A DNA stretch of 64,000 nt from Psococerastis gibbosa (Eukaryota; Arthropoda; Insecta; Psocodea; Psocidae), in NCBI GenBank assembly GCA_963971405.1, contig OZ020490.1, forward strand, positions 14,967,464 to 15,031,463. The letters run 5' to 3'. This document shows positions 53,201 through 57,949 of this stretch, in pieces. The first letter of the stretch is position 1; every line of letters starts with the position of its first letter. Position numbers and translations under genes: made by a program. The notes below the pieces were generated by a model. That model ran no database searches and was not told the DNA's origin. It saw only the letters and a program-made list of their open reading frames with translations.

Positions 53201-54274
53201 ATTCAACATGGCAAGGCCGTTGGCGACTTATTCTTGGGGTGAAAATGTAAACAAAACAATTTAGAATAGCACTTTCCAGGTTAAGAGTAGGAAATTGACA
53301 GCCCGAAACGTAATACTTCTTGTTTTTCATCTAATTTTCATTATTATTTTTTGTTTCATTTTAAAAAGGTTAATCGCGTACAAACAATTTAATGCATGTA
53401 TCCTATTATTCTCTTCAATCGCCTCACTAAGTAACCTAACGGGCACTTCTGTCGAGTTACGACACGTCTCCGACCGCAAGGCGTGTAGAGACTCGCACAA
53501 GTGCAAGCATGCTACCAACTTGCCACCGAAGTCGCAGAAGGTACAGTTAGGCGGGGTTTCCGCTGACCTCTCATTGCAGAATGCACATACGTTGACGTGG
53601 TAGCAGACATCATTAATAAAGGCGGGGTTTCCACCGACCTCTTATTGCAGAATGCAAATGACACTGACGGAAATTTTTGTTTTACTCTATGCCATAGTTA
53701 AAATTGATCAATGATCATAGAGTAAAATTACAAACAAACAAACTAAAATTAAAAATGGCGTCATGGGATGTGTTAAGTACAAACATTTTAATAGATTTCT
53801 ATAAAAAGAAAAATTCAAATTTCCGTCAATGTCAGTTGCATTCTGCACTGAGAGGTCGGTGGAAACCCGCCTTAGTTTTGAATGTCTGCTACCACGTCAA
53901 CGTAGGCCTTTGTGCATTCTGAAATGAGAGGTCTGTGGAAACCCCGCCTTAGTAGATGCTCTGCTTCTAAAATACAAAATAAAATTAATGTAAATGTATG
54001 TTAGGCGGCTATTCCACTTGTCAATATTCCGTCATTTGTGCATCAATAATTGATGAGATTTTTGTTTTTAGGAGACTATTATGTAGATACTTAACTTATG
54101 TATTATAAATTAAGTTATAAATTATGGTAGAGACTTATTATTGATGCATAAATGACGGAATATTGACAAGTGGAATAGCCGCCATAAAAATATCAATAGA
54201 GTAAAGAAGTTATACTTACACCACCTCCTGAGGTACCCAGTGTAATATTTTGAAAATTTTCCTTTCTGCATCAT
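22970..54274 (-). CDS. CD36 / scavenger receptor class B (SR-B, LIMP-2-like) membrane protein, complete 10-exon gene
   Basis: Coding exons, in transcript order, lie at 54274-54220, 45092-45001, 43223-43063, 29437-29296, 27529-27323, 25971-25745, 25277-25111, 24575-24454, 23859-23734 and 23248-22970. They sum to 1578 nt, or 525 residues plus stop, with every splice phase consistent. Topology seen: a short basic N-terminus, membrane span 1 (about residues 18-39), a large ectodomain, membrane span 2 (about 456-481) and a 44-residue tail. Six ectodomain cysteines at about 260, 289, 329, 331, 337 and 348 match the spacing of the disulphide cysteines of CD36. Seven NxS/T sequons are present. Family members bind lipoproteins, fatty acids, carotenoids or lysosomal enzymes at the plasma membrane or lysosome. 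Which subgroup this is (SR-B1, LIMP-2, Emp, SNMP, croquemort-like) cannot be settled here. Only the start exon is modest evidence by itself; the rest is strong. Confidence 0.93.
23285..23535 (+). repeat. SINE-like family D copy (SR-B intron 9)
   Basis: Shares 'ttgccaatggc', 'ttacggaaacaatac' and 'ggtccataaaaagtc' with 24650-25075, 34597-34675 and 44425-44890. Confidence 0.65.
23734..23859 (-). CDS. SR-B gene exon 9: ectodomain
   Basis: Forty-two codons, phase 0 at both ends: GVALSAKARVQINL, then FPDIVFPIMWFED, matching the family blocks 'g.pl.a..R.QiNl' and 'fP.lwfee' just before the C-terminal membrane span. Acceptor CAG after a T-run, donor GTAAGT at 23733-23728. Confidence 0.96.
24124..24242 (+). 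mobile_element. SINE family B copy (SR-B intron 8)
   Basis: Shares 'gcaggtggtagcacgcttg', 'tgtgcgagtctctgc' and the tail 'gtatgcgattaaccctt' with copies at 34705, 50085, 53360 and 61820. Confidence 0.7.
24454..24575 (-). CDS. SR-B gene exon 8: ectodomain
   Basis: It encodes DSPVLISFPHFYLADPKLL followed by VEGISPPDPEKH and the FIDIQP end, matching the very conserved family segment 'gaPi.iSfPHFy.ad......v.Gl.P....H.t..di.P'. Acceptor CAG; the donor is GTGAGT, the only one in the gene that is not GTAAGT. Confidence 0.97.
24650..25075 (+). repeat. SINE-like family D copy, interrupted by a hAT MITE (SR-B intron 7)
   Basis: Family D blocks run from 24663 to 24861 and resume at 25027 to 'ggtccataaaaagtcctt'. 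Confidence 0.65.
24862..25026 (+). mobile_element. hAT MITE with perfect 8-bp target duplication
   Basis: 165 bp. 'caaggacc' occurs directly on both sides (24854-24861, 25027-25034). The ends 'caggggcggat' and 'atccgtccttg' are imperfect inverted repeats. Related to 59246-59429, which lies in the opposite orientation. Confidence 0.88.
25111..25277 (-). CDS. SR-B gene exon 7: ectodomain cysteine cluster
   Basis: It encodes GYRFSPPDDVFAD, then DNDCFCPGGPPC and GLFNVSLCQY. The CFC pair, the following C after six residues and the C eleven later mirror CD36 C311, C313, C322 and C333, with the third gap three residues shorter than in CD36. Starts with one base of a split codon (acceptor AAG) and ends in phase 1 (donor GTAAGT at 25110-25105). 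Confidence 0.97.
25470..25716 (+). repeat. 'tggattccgaaccactt' dispersed repeat, copy 2 (SR-B intron 6)
   Basis: Full-length copy starting 'agcctggtggggg', through 'ggattccgaaccacttgagg' to 'aacaggctctgctctgg', ending some 30 bases before exon 6. Confidence 0.7.
25745..25971 (-). CDS. SR-B gene exon 6: ectodomain with cysteines 1 and 2
   Basis: It encodes NGTGNDLFTVFSG, a NGK...W-less 'esfNGKtnLghY' stretch, then TEECNRLNGSDGSLFPP and EKDLCRLLPL, matching the CD36 segments 'v..G......C..inGsdGt.fpP' and 'dlCRslpl'. Cysteines at residues about 260 and 289 are 29 apart, exactly as C243/C272 in CD36. Three sequons (NGT, NGS, NTT). Donor GTAAGT, acceptor ACAG. Confidence 0.97.
26282..26373 (-). 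mobile_element. SINE family C, tail part (SR-B intron 5)
   Basis: Minus-strand family C body: on the plus strand 'taacactgacattaaattaa' and 'gaagaggtaacctcctcg'. Confidence 0.7.
26374..26466 (+). mobile_element. SINE family C, tRNA-like head (SR-B intron 5)
   Basis: 'ggggcttgtggtccagc' (A-box region) and 'gtgggttcgaatcccgcc' (T arm/B box). It abuts a reverse-oriented tail. Confidence 0.8.
26588..26700 (+). mobile_element. SINE family C copy (SR-B intron 5)
   Basis: Head with acceptor-stem-like ends GGGGCTTG / CAAGCCC, then 'ccatatcctctaatttcg'. The B box has mutated to 'gggttcctatcc'. Confidence 0.8.
26752..27110 (+). repeat. hammerhead-like repeat, copy 2, split by a SINE
   Basis: CTGTTGA (26778-26784), then ACTCCC and GAAAC (26805-26809). 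The sequence follows copy 1 ('ttgttcgatgactatgaggc') to 26884, is interrupted, and resumes at 27048 to 'gtaagtccaactaaccc'. Confidence 0.6.
26885..27047 (-). mobile_element. SINE family C insertion with perfect 15-bp duplication
   Basis: 163 bp, flanked by 'gcctctaatgactat' at 26870-26884 and 27048-27062. The tRNA-like head is at the right end on the minus strand. Confidence 0.92.
27323..27529 (-). CDS. SR-B gene exon 5: ectodomain
   Basis: Sixty-nine codons, phase 0 at both ends, including the FVEVSVGQLLWGYEDPLL block (family pattern f...tv.elLwGY.DPll), a hallmark of CD36 and LIMP-2 proteins. Acceptor GCAG, donor GTAAGT at 27322-27317. Confidence 0.96.
27670..27970. repeat. G-run element and CTGT-family fragment (SR-B intron 4)
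   Basis: A G-run at about 27689-27704 follows 'gacgccaggatttcagc'; a diverged CTGT-family edge ('cctcgaaacgtgtaattttg') lies at about 27878-27965. Confidence 0.45.
28005..28085 (-). mobile_element. SINE family A head, fragment
   Basis: 'gtagcaagtgtgggactcga' is the reverse of the family A B-box region. Confidence 0.65.
28700..29110 (+). mobile_element. LINE C-terminal fragment (RTE/CR1-like), with stops
   Basis: One frame reads VLLCGSETW, stop, then KLEAFELWCYRRIMKIPWRG, a 'KWMGHILR' block, 'EGTNSRGRQRKEYLEDV' and 'YKELKRTAQNRQE'. This is the C-terminal tail common in RTE-like ORF2 proteins. Two in-frame stops and no RT core: dead fragment in SR-B intron 4. Confidence 0.8.
29296..29437 (-). 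CDS. SR-B gene exon 4: ectodomain
   Basis: It encodes ETWEKVNITEH followed by NGTISYN, then FDPDRS and the MPNIPML segment, matching the CD36 region 'e...kvNitwh...ngTvsy.....f.pe.s.g...D.i..pN'. Two sequons (NIT, NGT) are present. Acceptor CAG at 29440-29438, donor GTAAGT at 29295-29290. It is separated from exon 3 by the 13.6-kb intron 3. Confidence 0.95.
29662..29770 (+). mobile_element. SINE family E, left part of interrupted copy (SR-B intron 3)
   Basis: tRNA-like head ('tggcgtagaggtaacgac', B box 'ggttcgagtccc'). Broken at 29770 and resumed at 30034. Confidence 0.8.
29771..30033 (-). mobile_element. SINE family E, inserted in reverse inside another family E copy
   Basis: A full minus-strand copy (head near 30023, body to about 29775). 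'atttatcttct' flanks it at 29760-29770 and 30034-30044, consistent with a target duplication. Confidence 0.82.
30034..30182 (+). mobile_element. SINE family E, right part of interrupted copy
   Basis: Continues 'gactaccatgcttcggaggg' through 'ggttaaacaggaggctgttg' to 'accccgacacgaatttac'. Confidence 0.8.
30183..32317. other. intron 3 DNA without recognised gene
   Basis: AT-rich with C-runs at about 31462-31475 and 31592-31603. Confidence 0.5.
32318..32479 (+). mobile_element. second MITE family, full copy (SR-B intron 3)
   Basis: Inverted ends 'cctgatcgaggcgagtata' and 'tataatcgtctcaatcagg', with the shared internal 'ttggaaagtgctattcaaa'. Confidence 0.78.
32901..33198. repeat. 150-bp direct duplication, two units
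   Basis: 'acgtggcactagccac' recurs at 32911 and 33061, and 'taatgctactctattactgt' closes both units. They are about 90% alike. Confidence 0.9.
33199..33756. other. no gene seen
   Basis: C-run at about 33577-33588 and G-run at 33730-33741. Confidence 0.5.
33757..33965 (-). repeat. 'tggattccgaaccactt' dispersed repeat, copy 3
   Basis: Reverse orientation: 'aagtggttcggaatccacta' followed by the family's 'gagagtctgccactagggtg'. Confidence 0.68.
34597..34680 (+). repeat. SINE-like family D fragment
   Basis: 'gggttgacatcgagaac' and 'ctacggaaacaatacc'. Confidence 0.55.
34705..34880 (+). mobile_element. SINE family B copy
   Basis: 'cttgtgcgagtctctacac', 'aggcgactgaagagg', 'cggatacattcattgaatt' and an A-run tail. 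Confidence 0.75.
34881..36007. other. no gene seen
   Basis: Intron 3 sequence; no recognised family. Confidence 0.5.
36008..36304. mobile_element. hAT MITE (CAGTGGCGTAGCCA ends)
   Basis: 297 bp with 14-bp perfect inverted termini 'cagtggcgtagcca' / 'tggctacgccactg'. Flanks 'actgaagg' / 'gctgaagg' match at 7 of 8 positions, as expected of a hAT duplication. Confidence 0.88.
36406..36572. mobile_element. terminal-repeat MITE ('ggccgtgcccagg' ends)
   Basis: 'ggccgtgcccagg' and 'cctggacacggcc' are inverted, with G-runs inside. A related end appears at 50803. Confidence 0.6.
36701..36842. mobile_element. foldback MITE, copy 3
   Basis: 142-bp palindrome, TTA at both flanks (36698-36700, 36843-36845). 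The left core has mutated to 'gacgttttagcagacat'; the right core is intact. Confidence 0.87.
36843..38650. other. no gene seen; SINE C tail fragment
   Basis: A family C tail fragment ('cctcgttataaccaaaatta') lies at about 37545-37640. Confidence 0.5.
38651..39033. mobile_element. composite foldback: palindrome within palindrome, copy 1
   Basis: Outer arms 'ggtgcccattccattgaccg' and mirror, each running into the GACGTGGTAGCAGAC core. At the centre sits an inner palindromic element (38722-38963, ends 'ggtggcgtttccacc'). The inner unit contains a start codon at 38846 and a frame beginning MASWDMLSTNILIDFYKKK that runs into the right inner arm. TAA/TTA flank the whole. Confidence 0.82.
39412..39475 (+). 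mobile_element. LINE-type 3' tail fragment
   Basis: 'aaattcacccatatggaaaa' followed by (TTTA)n. Similar tails at 58850 and 59960. Confidence 0.5.
40672..40892 (-). repeat. 'tggattccgaaccactt' dispersed repeat, copy 4
   Basis: Reverse orientation, closely matching copy 1 (7905-8128), including 'ggtcgtgtgcacagt' and 'cacaccgtggcctgggact'. Confidence 0.72.
40965..41072 (+). mobile_element. LINE-type 3' tail fragment
   Basis: Ends 'atgtaaaataaataaataaa'; probable retroelement 3' UTR with (AAAT)n. Confidence 0.45.
41610..42052 (-). repeat. CTGT-family dispersed repeat, copy 3 (SR-B intron 3)
   Basis: Minus orientation; (CAGA)n at 41901-41924. Closely similar to copy 2. Confidence 0.85.
42053..43062. 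other. intron 3 DNA, no gene seen
   Basis: No recognised family. Confidence 0.5.
43063..43223 (-). CDS. SR-B gene exon 3: N-terminal ectodomain
   Basis: It contains the family signature: a GSLTFKWWKQPP block, then YIFNVTN, a GEKPIL-type block and ELGPFVYV. This run (gS..f..W..pP, iFNvtN, elGPyvy) is diagnostic for CD36 proteins. The NVT is a glycosylation sequon. Acceptor CAG at 43226-43224, donor GTAAGT at 43062-43057; the last codon is split after two bases. Confidence 0.95.
43345..43500. repeat. relative of the 985-1210 foldback
   Basis: Shares 'tgtgcggtcggct', 'acgcc', 'cccatttactaca' and 'aaatcgtccgta'-type blocks, more decayed. Confidence 0.5.
44425..44890 (+). repeat. SINE-like family D pieces around a foldback (SR-B intron 2)
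   Basis: 'gggttgacatcaacgac' (44431) on the left and 'ttgcggaaacaataccaat' (44775) on the right, separated by the palindrome at 44546-44711. Confidence 0.5.
44546..44711. repeat. inverted repeat with Penelope-like terminal motif, copy 1
   Basis: Arms 'acttccaaacgttt' / 'aaacgtttggaagt' and 'cttcagtggaattgcgt' / 'acgcaattccactgaag'. The right arm reads CTGAAGATG...GGCCAAACG, resembling the terminal motif of Penelope-like elements. Confidence 0.65.
45001..45092 (-). CDS. SR-B gene exon 2: first transmembrane span
   Basis: The exon encodes 30 full codons reading FVLLAALCLIVFGILAVIFF and on to the first ectodomain residues (ILDR). The acceptor is CAG at 45095-45093 and the donor GTAAGT at 45000-44995. 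The exon starts with two bases of a split codon and ends in phase 0. Confidence 0.9.
45638..45776. mobile_element. foldback MITE, copy 4 (SR-B intron 1)
   Basis: 139-bp palindrome with the family ends and the GACGTGGTAGCAGACAT core. Intermediate arms ('aatagttcactattgacgtg') are unlike copies 1-3. Flanks TGA / TTT-A do not match cleanly. Confidence 0.82.
46570..46860 (+). mobile_element. LINE C-terminal fragment with stops
   Basis: The frame reads RVIDDLRAKRLQ, stop, IGHVHRMPDSRPTKAVWE, GRRPRGGPRRRSIQEDL, then a further stop and PVAEDR. This resembles the 'lGHv.RMpd.R....v' and 'GrRprGrPr.rw.ddv' tail of LINE ORF2 proteins. Confidence 0.78.
47716..47862. repeat. inverted repeat with Penelope-like terminal motif, copy 2
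   Basis: 'caaacgtttcg' / 'cgtttgg' and 'cagtgg' / 'ccactg' arms. The right half 'ccactgaagttgatgctgat' parallels copy 1. A CTGATGGGCCGAAAGC string lies just outside at 47693-47708. Confidence 0.55.
48250..48506. mobile_element. MITE with 33-bp inverted termini (SR-B intron 1)
   Basis: Ends 'aattgagttgcctattagca' and 'tgctaataggcaactcaatt' are inverted and the match continues inward. No coding content. No clear target duplication. Confidence 0.75.
48507..50084. other. intron 1 DNA, no gene seen
   Basis: No recognised family; C-run at about 49524-49533. Confidence 0.5.
50085..50262 (+). mobile_element. SINE family B, full copy (SR-B intron 1)
   Basis: 'tggcaaggtggtagcgtgct' (A-box-like), 'cttgtgcgagtctctgcg', 'gaggcgactgaagagg', then 'gcgattaaccttt' and an A-run. 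Confidence 0.8.
50318..50595 (+). repeat. CTGT-family dispersed repeat, copy 4
   Basis: Left half only: 'tttgctttccaatttatacg' to 'gggctaactcaatttggggg'. Confidence 0.85.
50803..50985. mobile_element. terminal-repeat element related to 36406-36572
   Basis: 'cccgtgcccaggggtgg' and the right-end 'cctgggccttgg' with internal G/C-runs; (TTTA)n at 50855-50872. Confidence 0.45.
51291..51941. mobile_element. hAT-like non-autonomous element (TAGGGTTGCC ends)
   Basis: 651 bp. Short inverted ends 'tagggttgc' / 'gcgacccta' (one mismatch), with flanks 'gttgctac' (51283-51290) and 'gttgttac' (51942-51949) alike at 7 of 8. AT-rich interior, no coding frame. Confidence 0.7.
52465..52878. mobile_element. 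hAT-like MITE (GCGTAAATAAC ends)
   Basis: Ends 'cactagcgtaaataac' and 'gttatttacgccactg' are inverted with two mismatches. 'attaca' borders both sides, offset by two bases. A second internal CAGTGGCGTAAC at about 52525 suggests a nested or rearranged copy. Confidence 0.65.
52945..53165 (+). repeat. 'tggattccgaaccactt' dispersed repeat, copy 5
   Basis: Starts 'ctatcagcctggcggggg', with 'cttgaggcaccctaagggc' and 'ggattccgaaccacttgggg'. Confidence 0.7.
53360..53540 (-). mobile_element. SINE family B, reverse copy
   Basis: 'ggttaatcgcgtacaaacaa' and 'gtgtagagactcgcacaag' are reverse-strand family B blocks. Confidence 0.78.
53550..53948. mobile_element. composite foldback: palindrome within palindrome, copy 2
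   Basis: 399 bp with TTA at both flanks (53547-53549, 53949-53951). Outer arms 'ggcggggtttccgctgacct' run into the GACGTGGTAGCAGACAT core. An inner element (53621-53871, ends 'ggcggggtttccaccgacc') sits at the centre and contains a frame from 53755 beginning MASWDVLSTNILIDFYKKK, nearly identical to the one at 38846. Confidence 0.85.
54004..54183. mobile_element. foldback MITE, third type, beside SR-B exon 1
   Basis: 180 bp with inverted ends 'ggcggctattccacttgtca' and mirror, arms of about 50 bp ('cgtcatttgtgcatcaataa'). TTA left, ATA right. It lacks the GACGTGGTAGCAGACAT core. Its right edge is 36 bases from the exon 1 donor. Confidence 0.82.
54220..54274 (-). CDS. SR-B gene exon 1: start codon and cytoplasmic N-terminus
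   Basis: Eighteen codons starting ATG ATG, followed by one base of codon 19. The peptide is basic and ends YLRRW, with a further W completed across the splice, which suits the short cytosolic leader of CD36-family proteins. The donor is GTAAGT at 54219-54214. An in-frame TAA lies six codons upstream of the first ATG, so the start is 54274 (54271 is the alternative). The phase-1 end fits the two leading bases of exon 2 exactly. It was identified by this phase match and the peptide character, not by similarity, so it is the least secure exon. Confidence 0.72.
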
Positions 54275-54965
54275 GATGATACTCCAAAGTTATGACACTT
54301 AATTAATTTACTAAAGAAGTTTTGAAGCACTTAGCAGTTCATAGTCCTAATTATGGCTAAAATGATAATAATAATAATAAATATTGTATATTCTGCTTGT
54401 ATTCTCACAATTTTGATGAGATCGCTGTTGCACATACAATGGTATACTTTTGTTTATATTGTTCAGGAGTAACTTATATATAAATTTACTTTTTTTTTCT
54501 TCTGTTGTAGATACCATAACTATATCACTATTGCCCACCAACTCAAGTTATTCTATAAAGAACTGATCATATTTCTCTAATTTTCAATTAGTATTGGTAC
54601 TGTAATAGATAATACGTTATAATGAGTTCCATGGTAAATAACTGTCATAGGGTTCAAAATACCCCTCTGCTTCGAAGGGGAAGAAAATGCCGACCAACTA
54701 TTCAGCTGCATTGGCATTTATGCAGAAAACCTATATGCGACACTGGAGGGAATGGCTCAGCTCTTCTATGCGGCACGGCGTCCACCAGCCAAGGAAGGGC
54801 GTTGGCTGAAGAAGAAGAAGAAGAAGATGGGAACAAGTATCCTAAAGACTGGATTGATCGATGGCTCAAAATTTTGGGGATAAATAACATACTGTATTTT
54901 TGGCGTAGGGCCCACAAAAATAAATATATATATATATATAATATAAATAAATATAAAATAATATA
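54275..54965. promoter_or_regulatory. upstream flank of the SR-B start; no promoter motif recognised
   Basis: AT-rich, with (AAT)n at 54364-54380 and (GAA)n at 54808-54826. Any 5' UTR and promoter of the SR-B gene should lie here or beyond an unseen upstream intron, but no TATA or initiator could be supported. Confidence 0.3.
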
Positions 54966-55390
54966 TATATATTTCGACTGTCCGTTTGTATGAATCCAAA
55001 CTCCTCTCAAACGACTGGACCGATTATGATGAATATTTTTGTGTGTGTTCAAGGAGATTCGAGAGAACTGGAGAATGTATTTATAATTTGATTTTGGAAT
55101 GTTTTTTAATGGATCAGATTGCCGACATTGCAGACTGCCGACATCAACCGACATCTGCGCTACCATTAATTTTCGTTTATCCCGTGACTTCAACTGACAT
55201 CTAGCGGCAGACTGCGCTACCATTAATTTTCGTTTATCCCGACAGTTGGTGCTGCTTGTGTGTTGTGTGGCGACACCCACGACGACACCCACCACAATTA
55301 ATTTACATGAGCAGTGACCACAAGGCCGAAGGCCGAGCTACCGCCCGCGGCAGGAACAAGCGGTGGAGGCAGCAGCCGAACGCTGCGCTG
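54966..55390. mobile_element. possible Helentron-like remnant
   Basis: (TA)n at 54960-54971, then 'ctcaaacgactggaccgatt' and 'atgatgaatatttttgtgtg'. Farther on 'ccgagctaccgcccgcggca', whose reverse carries the GCCGCGGGCGGTAGCTCGG type of end known from insect Helentron/Helitron-like elements. A ~60-bp unit ('gcgctaccattaattttcgt') is repeated twice at 55155-55245. Confidence 0.4.
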
Positions 55391-56786
55391 GGAACCCGCT
55401 TCTATTGTATATTTTGAGATATCGGGGAGGACACTGACGGGGGTGGTCTCAAACTTCGCTGCCTAGAGGCGGCTGATACTTATATACGTCCCTGGATTAG
55501 GCTGTACGAAATGTTTTAATTAGTCTGTCTGGGTACTACAATACAGTAGAAACTGATGCTCCTGAATAGTGGTTTGTCAATGGTTTCCCTTCCTACGTAT
55601 TATTGGTAGACCTCTTCCTGATCTATTCTTGCGCAGACTACGGCAGGTGTGACGTCGTGGAACCCACTGTTCCGTGACCAGTGTGCACTGCATGTGAGCG
55701 CGTAGACAATGCATTAAAGTAGGTTGACTGCCGTAGATGATATCTTACTGAACAAGGCCTATAAGGCTATTCCCAGAGATGTTGCGAAAACTTGACAACA
55801 TGCCGACAAACATTATTTTTGTTGTAAATTTACACATACTCGTTAATAATAATTATTGTAGATTGATAATAATTTAATTGATAGGTAACCTTCAGACTAT
55901 CATATTTTATTTCCGGTTGCAAGGATATGTTGTAAATTTTTCAAATTTCTAGCCCTCCAGCGGGCGTTTAATTTTAATCCTAACCGGGGATTAAAAATGT
56001 AAACAATATAATTTTACAATGGAAAGTGAGATTCAAAATTGGTATGTGTACATTATTAATCCCATGAGTAAGTTAATACTAATCGCCATGATAGGTCCGC
56101 TGCTTTTTGAAATAAAATAATGTTTCCAACATTTTCATTGCATGCATGAAGGCTACAGTAGTCGTCAATAGGAGACTTGTTCATTTTAAAGACAGAATAT
56201 AAAAAAAACTGGAATATAAGAGAGATATGGCATAGAGTTGCGAACAAATCGAGTCAAAACTGTTGGAGAGGGAAATTTTAGAGTTAATCAGAGGGGAAAA
56301 ACCTTATAAGTGTAAAAATAAAAAATCTCATGAAATATTAAGCGTAAAGCTGTCAAAAATATTTGGATAAAAAATAAACAAACTTCTAAACATTTTGACA
56401 GTGCTTGATATGTAGTTACCTCTTTCTAATACAGATTGGCCGCAATGCAATATATACAATCAGCAATTCGTAAATACGTCAGTACAGTGGTCCGTCTAAG
56501 GGCACTAACTGTTGGTAGCCTAAAAGTAACATGATATTCATCAGATTTGGGCGTTGGAAAGTTTTAAGAAGGTAGCCAACGTTTGGGATTAAAAAAAAAA
56601 AAAAACGACAGCTCAAGGAGGATGTCTTACGCAATAGTGTTGTTAATGATGGACAGGACTGGAGGTAAACAAGTAGGTACCATTCGCCCATTAACTCAAA
56701 CTTATGAGTTGAATAAGTTTTTCCCTAAATTAGAAGATAAGCTAATGGAAAGATCGAAAGAATAATGTCTCCTTTCCAAACGCTTA
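55391..56786. other. no gene seen; partial second-family MITE
   Basis: A partial copy of the second MITE family lies at about 55955-56100 ('ttttacaatggaaagtgaga'). Confidence 0.5.
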
Positions 56787-56922
56787 GGCGGTTATTCCAC
56801 CGACGTCAATAGTGATAGTGTTGATGATATTGACGTGGTAGCAGACATTTTTAGACTTCAATGTCTGCTATCACGTCAATACCACAATTACTATCACTGT
56901 TGACGTCGGTGGAATAACCACC
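56787..56922. mobile_element. foldback MITE, copy 5
   Basis: 136-bp palindrome with the family core and ends 'ggcggttattccaccgacgt'. TTA left, TCA right. Intermediate arms again differ from other copies. Confidence 0.85.
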
Positions 56923-57949
56923 TCAGCCTGCAACATACTCATATGTGCATGAACAAGGCTGGAGGTAGTGTTAGGAGCAAGTAGCCTGTAGGTACCATTA
57001 GTCCGCCCATTAACTTAAACTTATAAGTTGAATAAGGTTTCTCTTAAATTAGAAGATGAATGAATAAATTAGAAGATGAATGAATAAATTAGAAGCTGAT
57101 GGAAAGAATGATGTGCCCTTTCAAAAACATACTGCGACATACTCGTATGTACTTTATAATTAATTATATGCTTTTATAATTATATTTATAGCGATATAGG
57201 CAATAATGTGGCATTCAAAGGTTGAACAGAGAGTTATTTACAAGCAGTATTTAATAATTTTTAAGTAATTATATATCTTTAACTTTGCCCAATTGACATT
57301 GAAATTAAAATTTTCTTCCCCTTTGATGTTCATGATTATTTAAGACTCGATAGTACATACAATATACATATTATACAATAATATAATATATTATAATGAA
57401 TTATAAAACGAGGTAGAGTGAATATTCAAATTATTGAGTTTGAAAATTAATGAAATAGGGAGCGCATTAGCGTTTTGGATGCGGTATATGAGTGGACTGT
57501 TGGGCAAGAGAGGAATATGCAAGTGCTTGGAACGGTCTCGCAGAGAGAGTGGATGATGGCTTGAAACGCCATGGCAGACTTAAATCACAGGACAGATGAT
57601 GAGTCTCATAATAAAATTCTAAGCCAGCGCAGTAAATAGGCCTACAGAATGTAAATTTACCCATGCAGTAAGAATATAGTATTACAACATGCCTTTTTAA
57701 TTTTCTGTGAATTAATTATATTTTGAAAATATGGAGAAATAACATAGTAAGTAATAGCAGAATTTGTAACAACAGTTCTGGTACCTGATAGGCTACAAAT
57801 CACCTGCGACGTCTTTCCAGGGTGATTTCGTTCTCTTGTTGCCAGCTTCAAACATCCCCCCTCCGTGCACCCACCCCCCATTGTGCCTCTGGCCTAGGTA
57901 CATAATAGTAGTAAATAGGTAGGTAGGTACATACTGGACCTGTAAAGTA
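56923..57949. other. no gene seen; short tandem
   Basis: A 21-bp unit ('attagaagatgaatgaataa') is repeated about three times at 57048-57105. Confidence 0.5.

Noticed and set aside
54271..54271. Second ATG as the SR-B start
   Set aside because: The first ATG, one codon earlier, is used by default; sequence context does not distinguish them.
54622..54993. 123-codon plus-strand frame with a glutamate run
   Set aside because: The glutamate run is a (GAA)n tract and the end is a TA microsatellite; no domain is visible.
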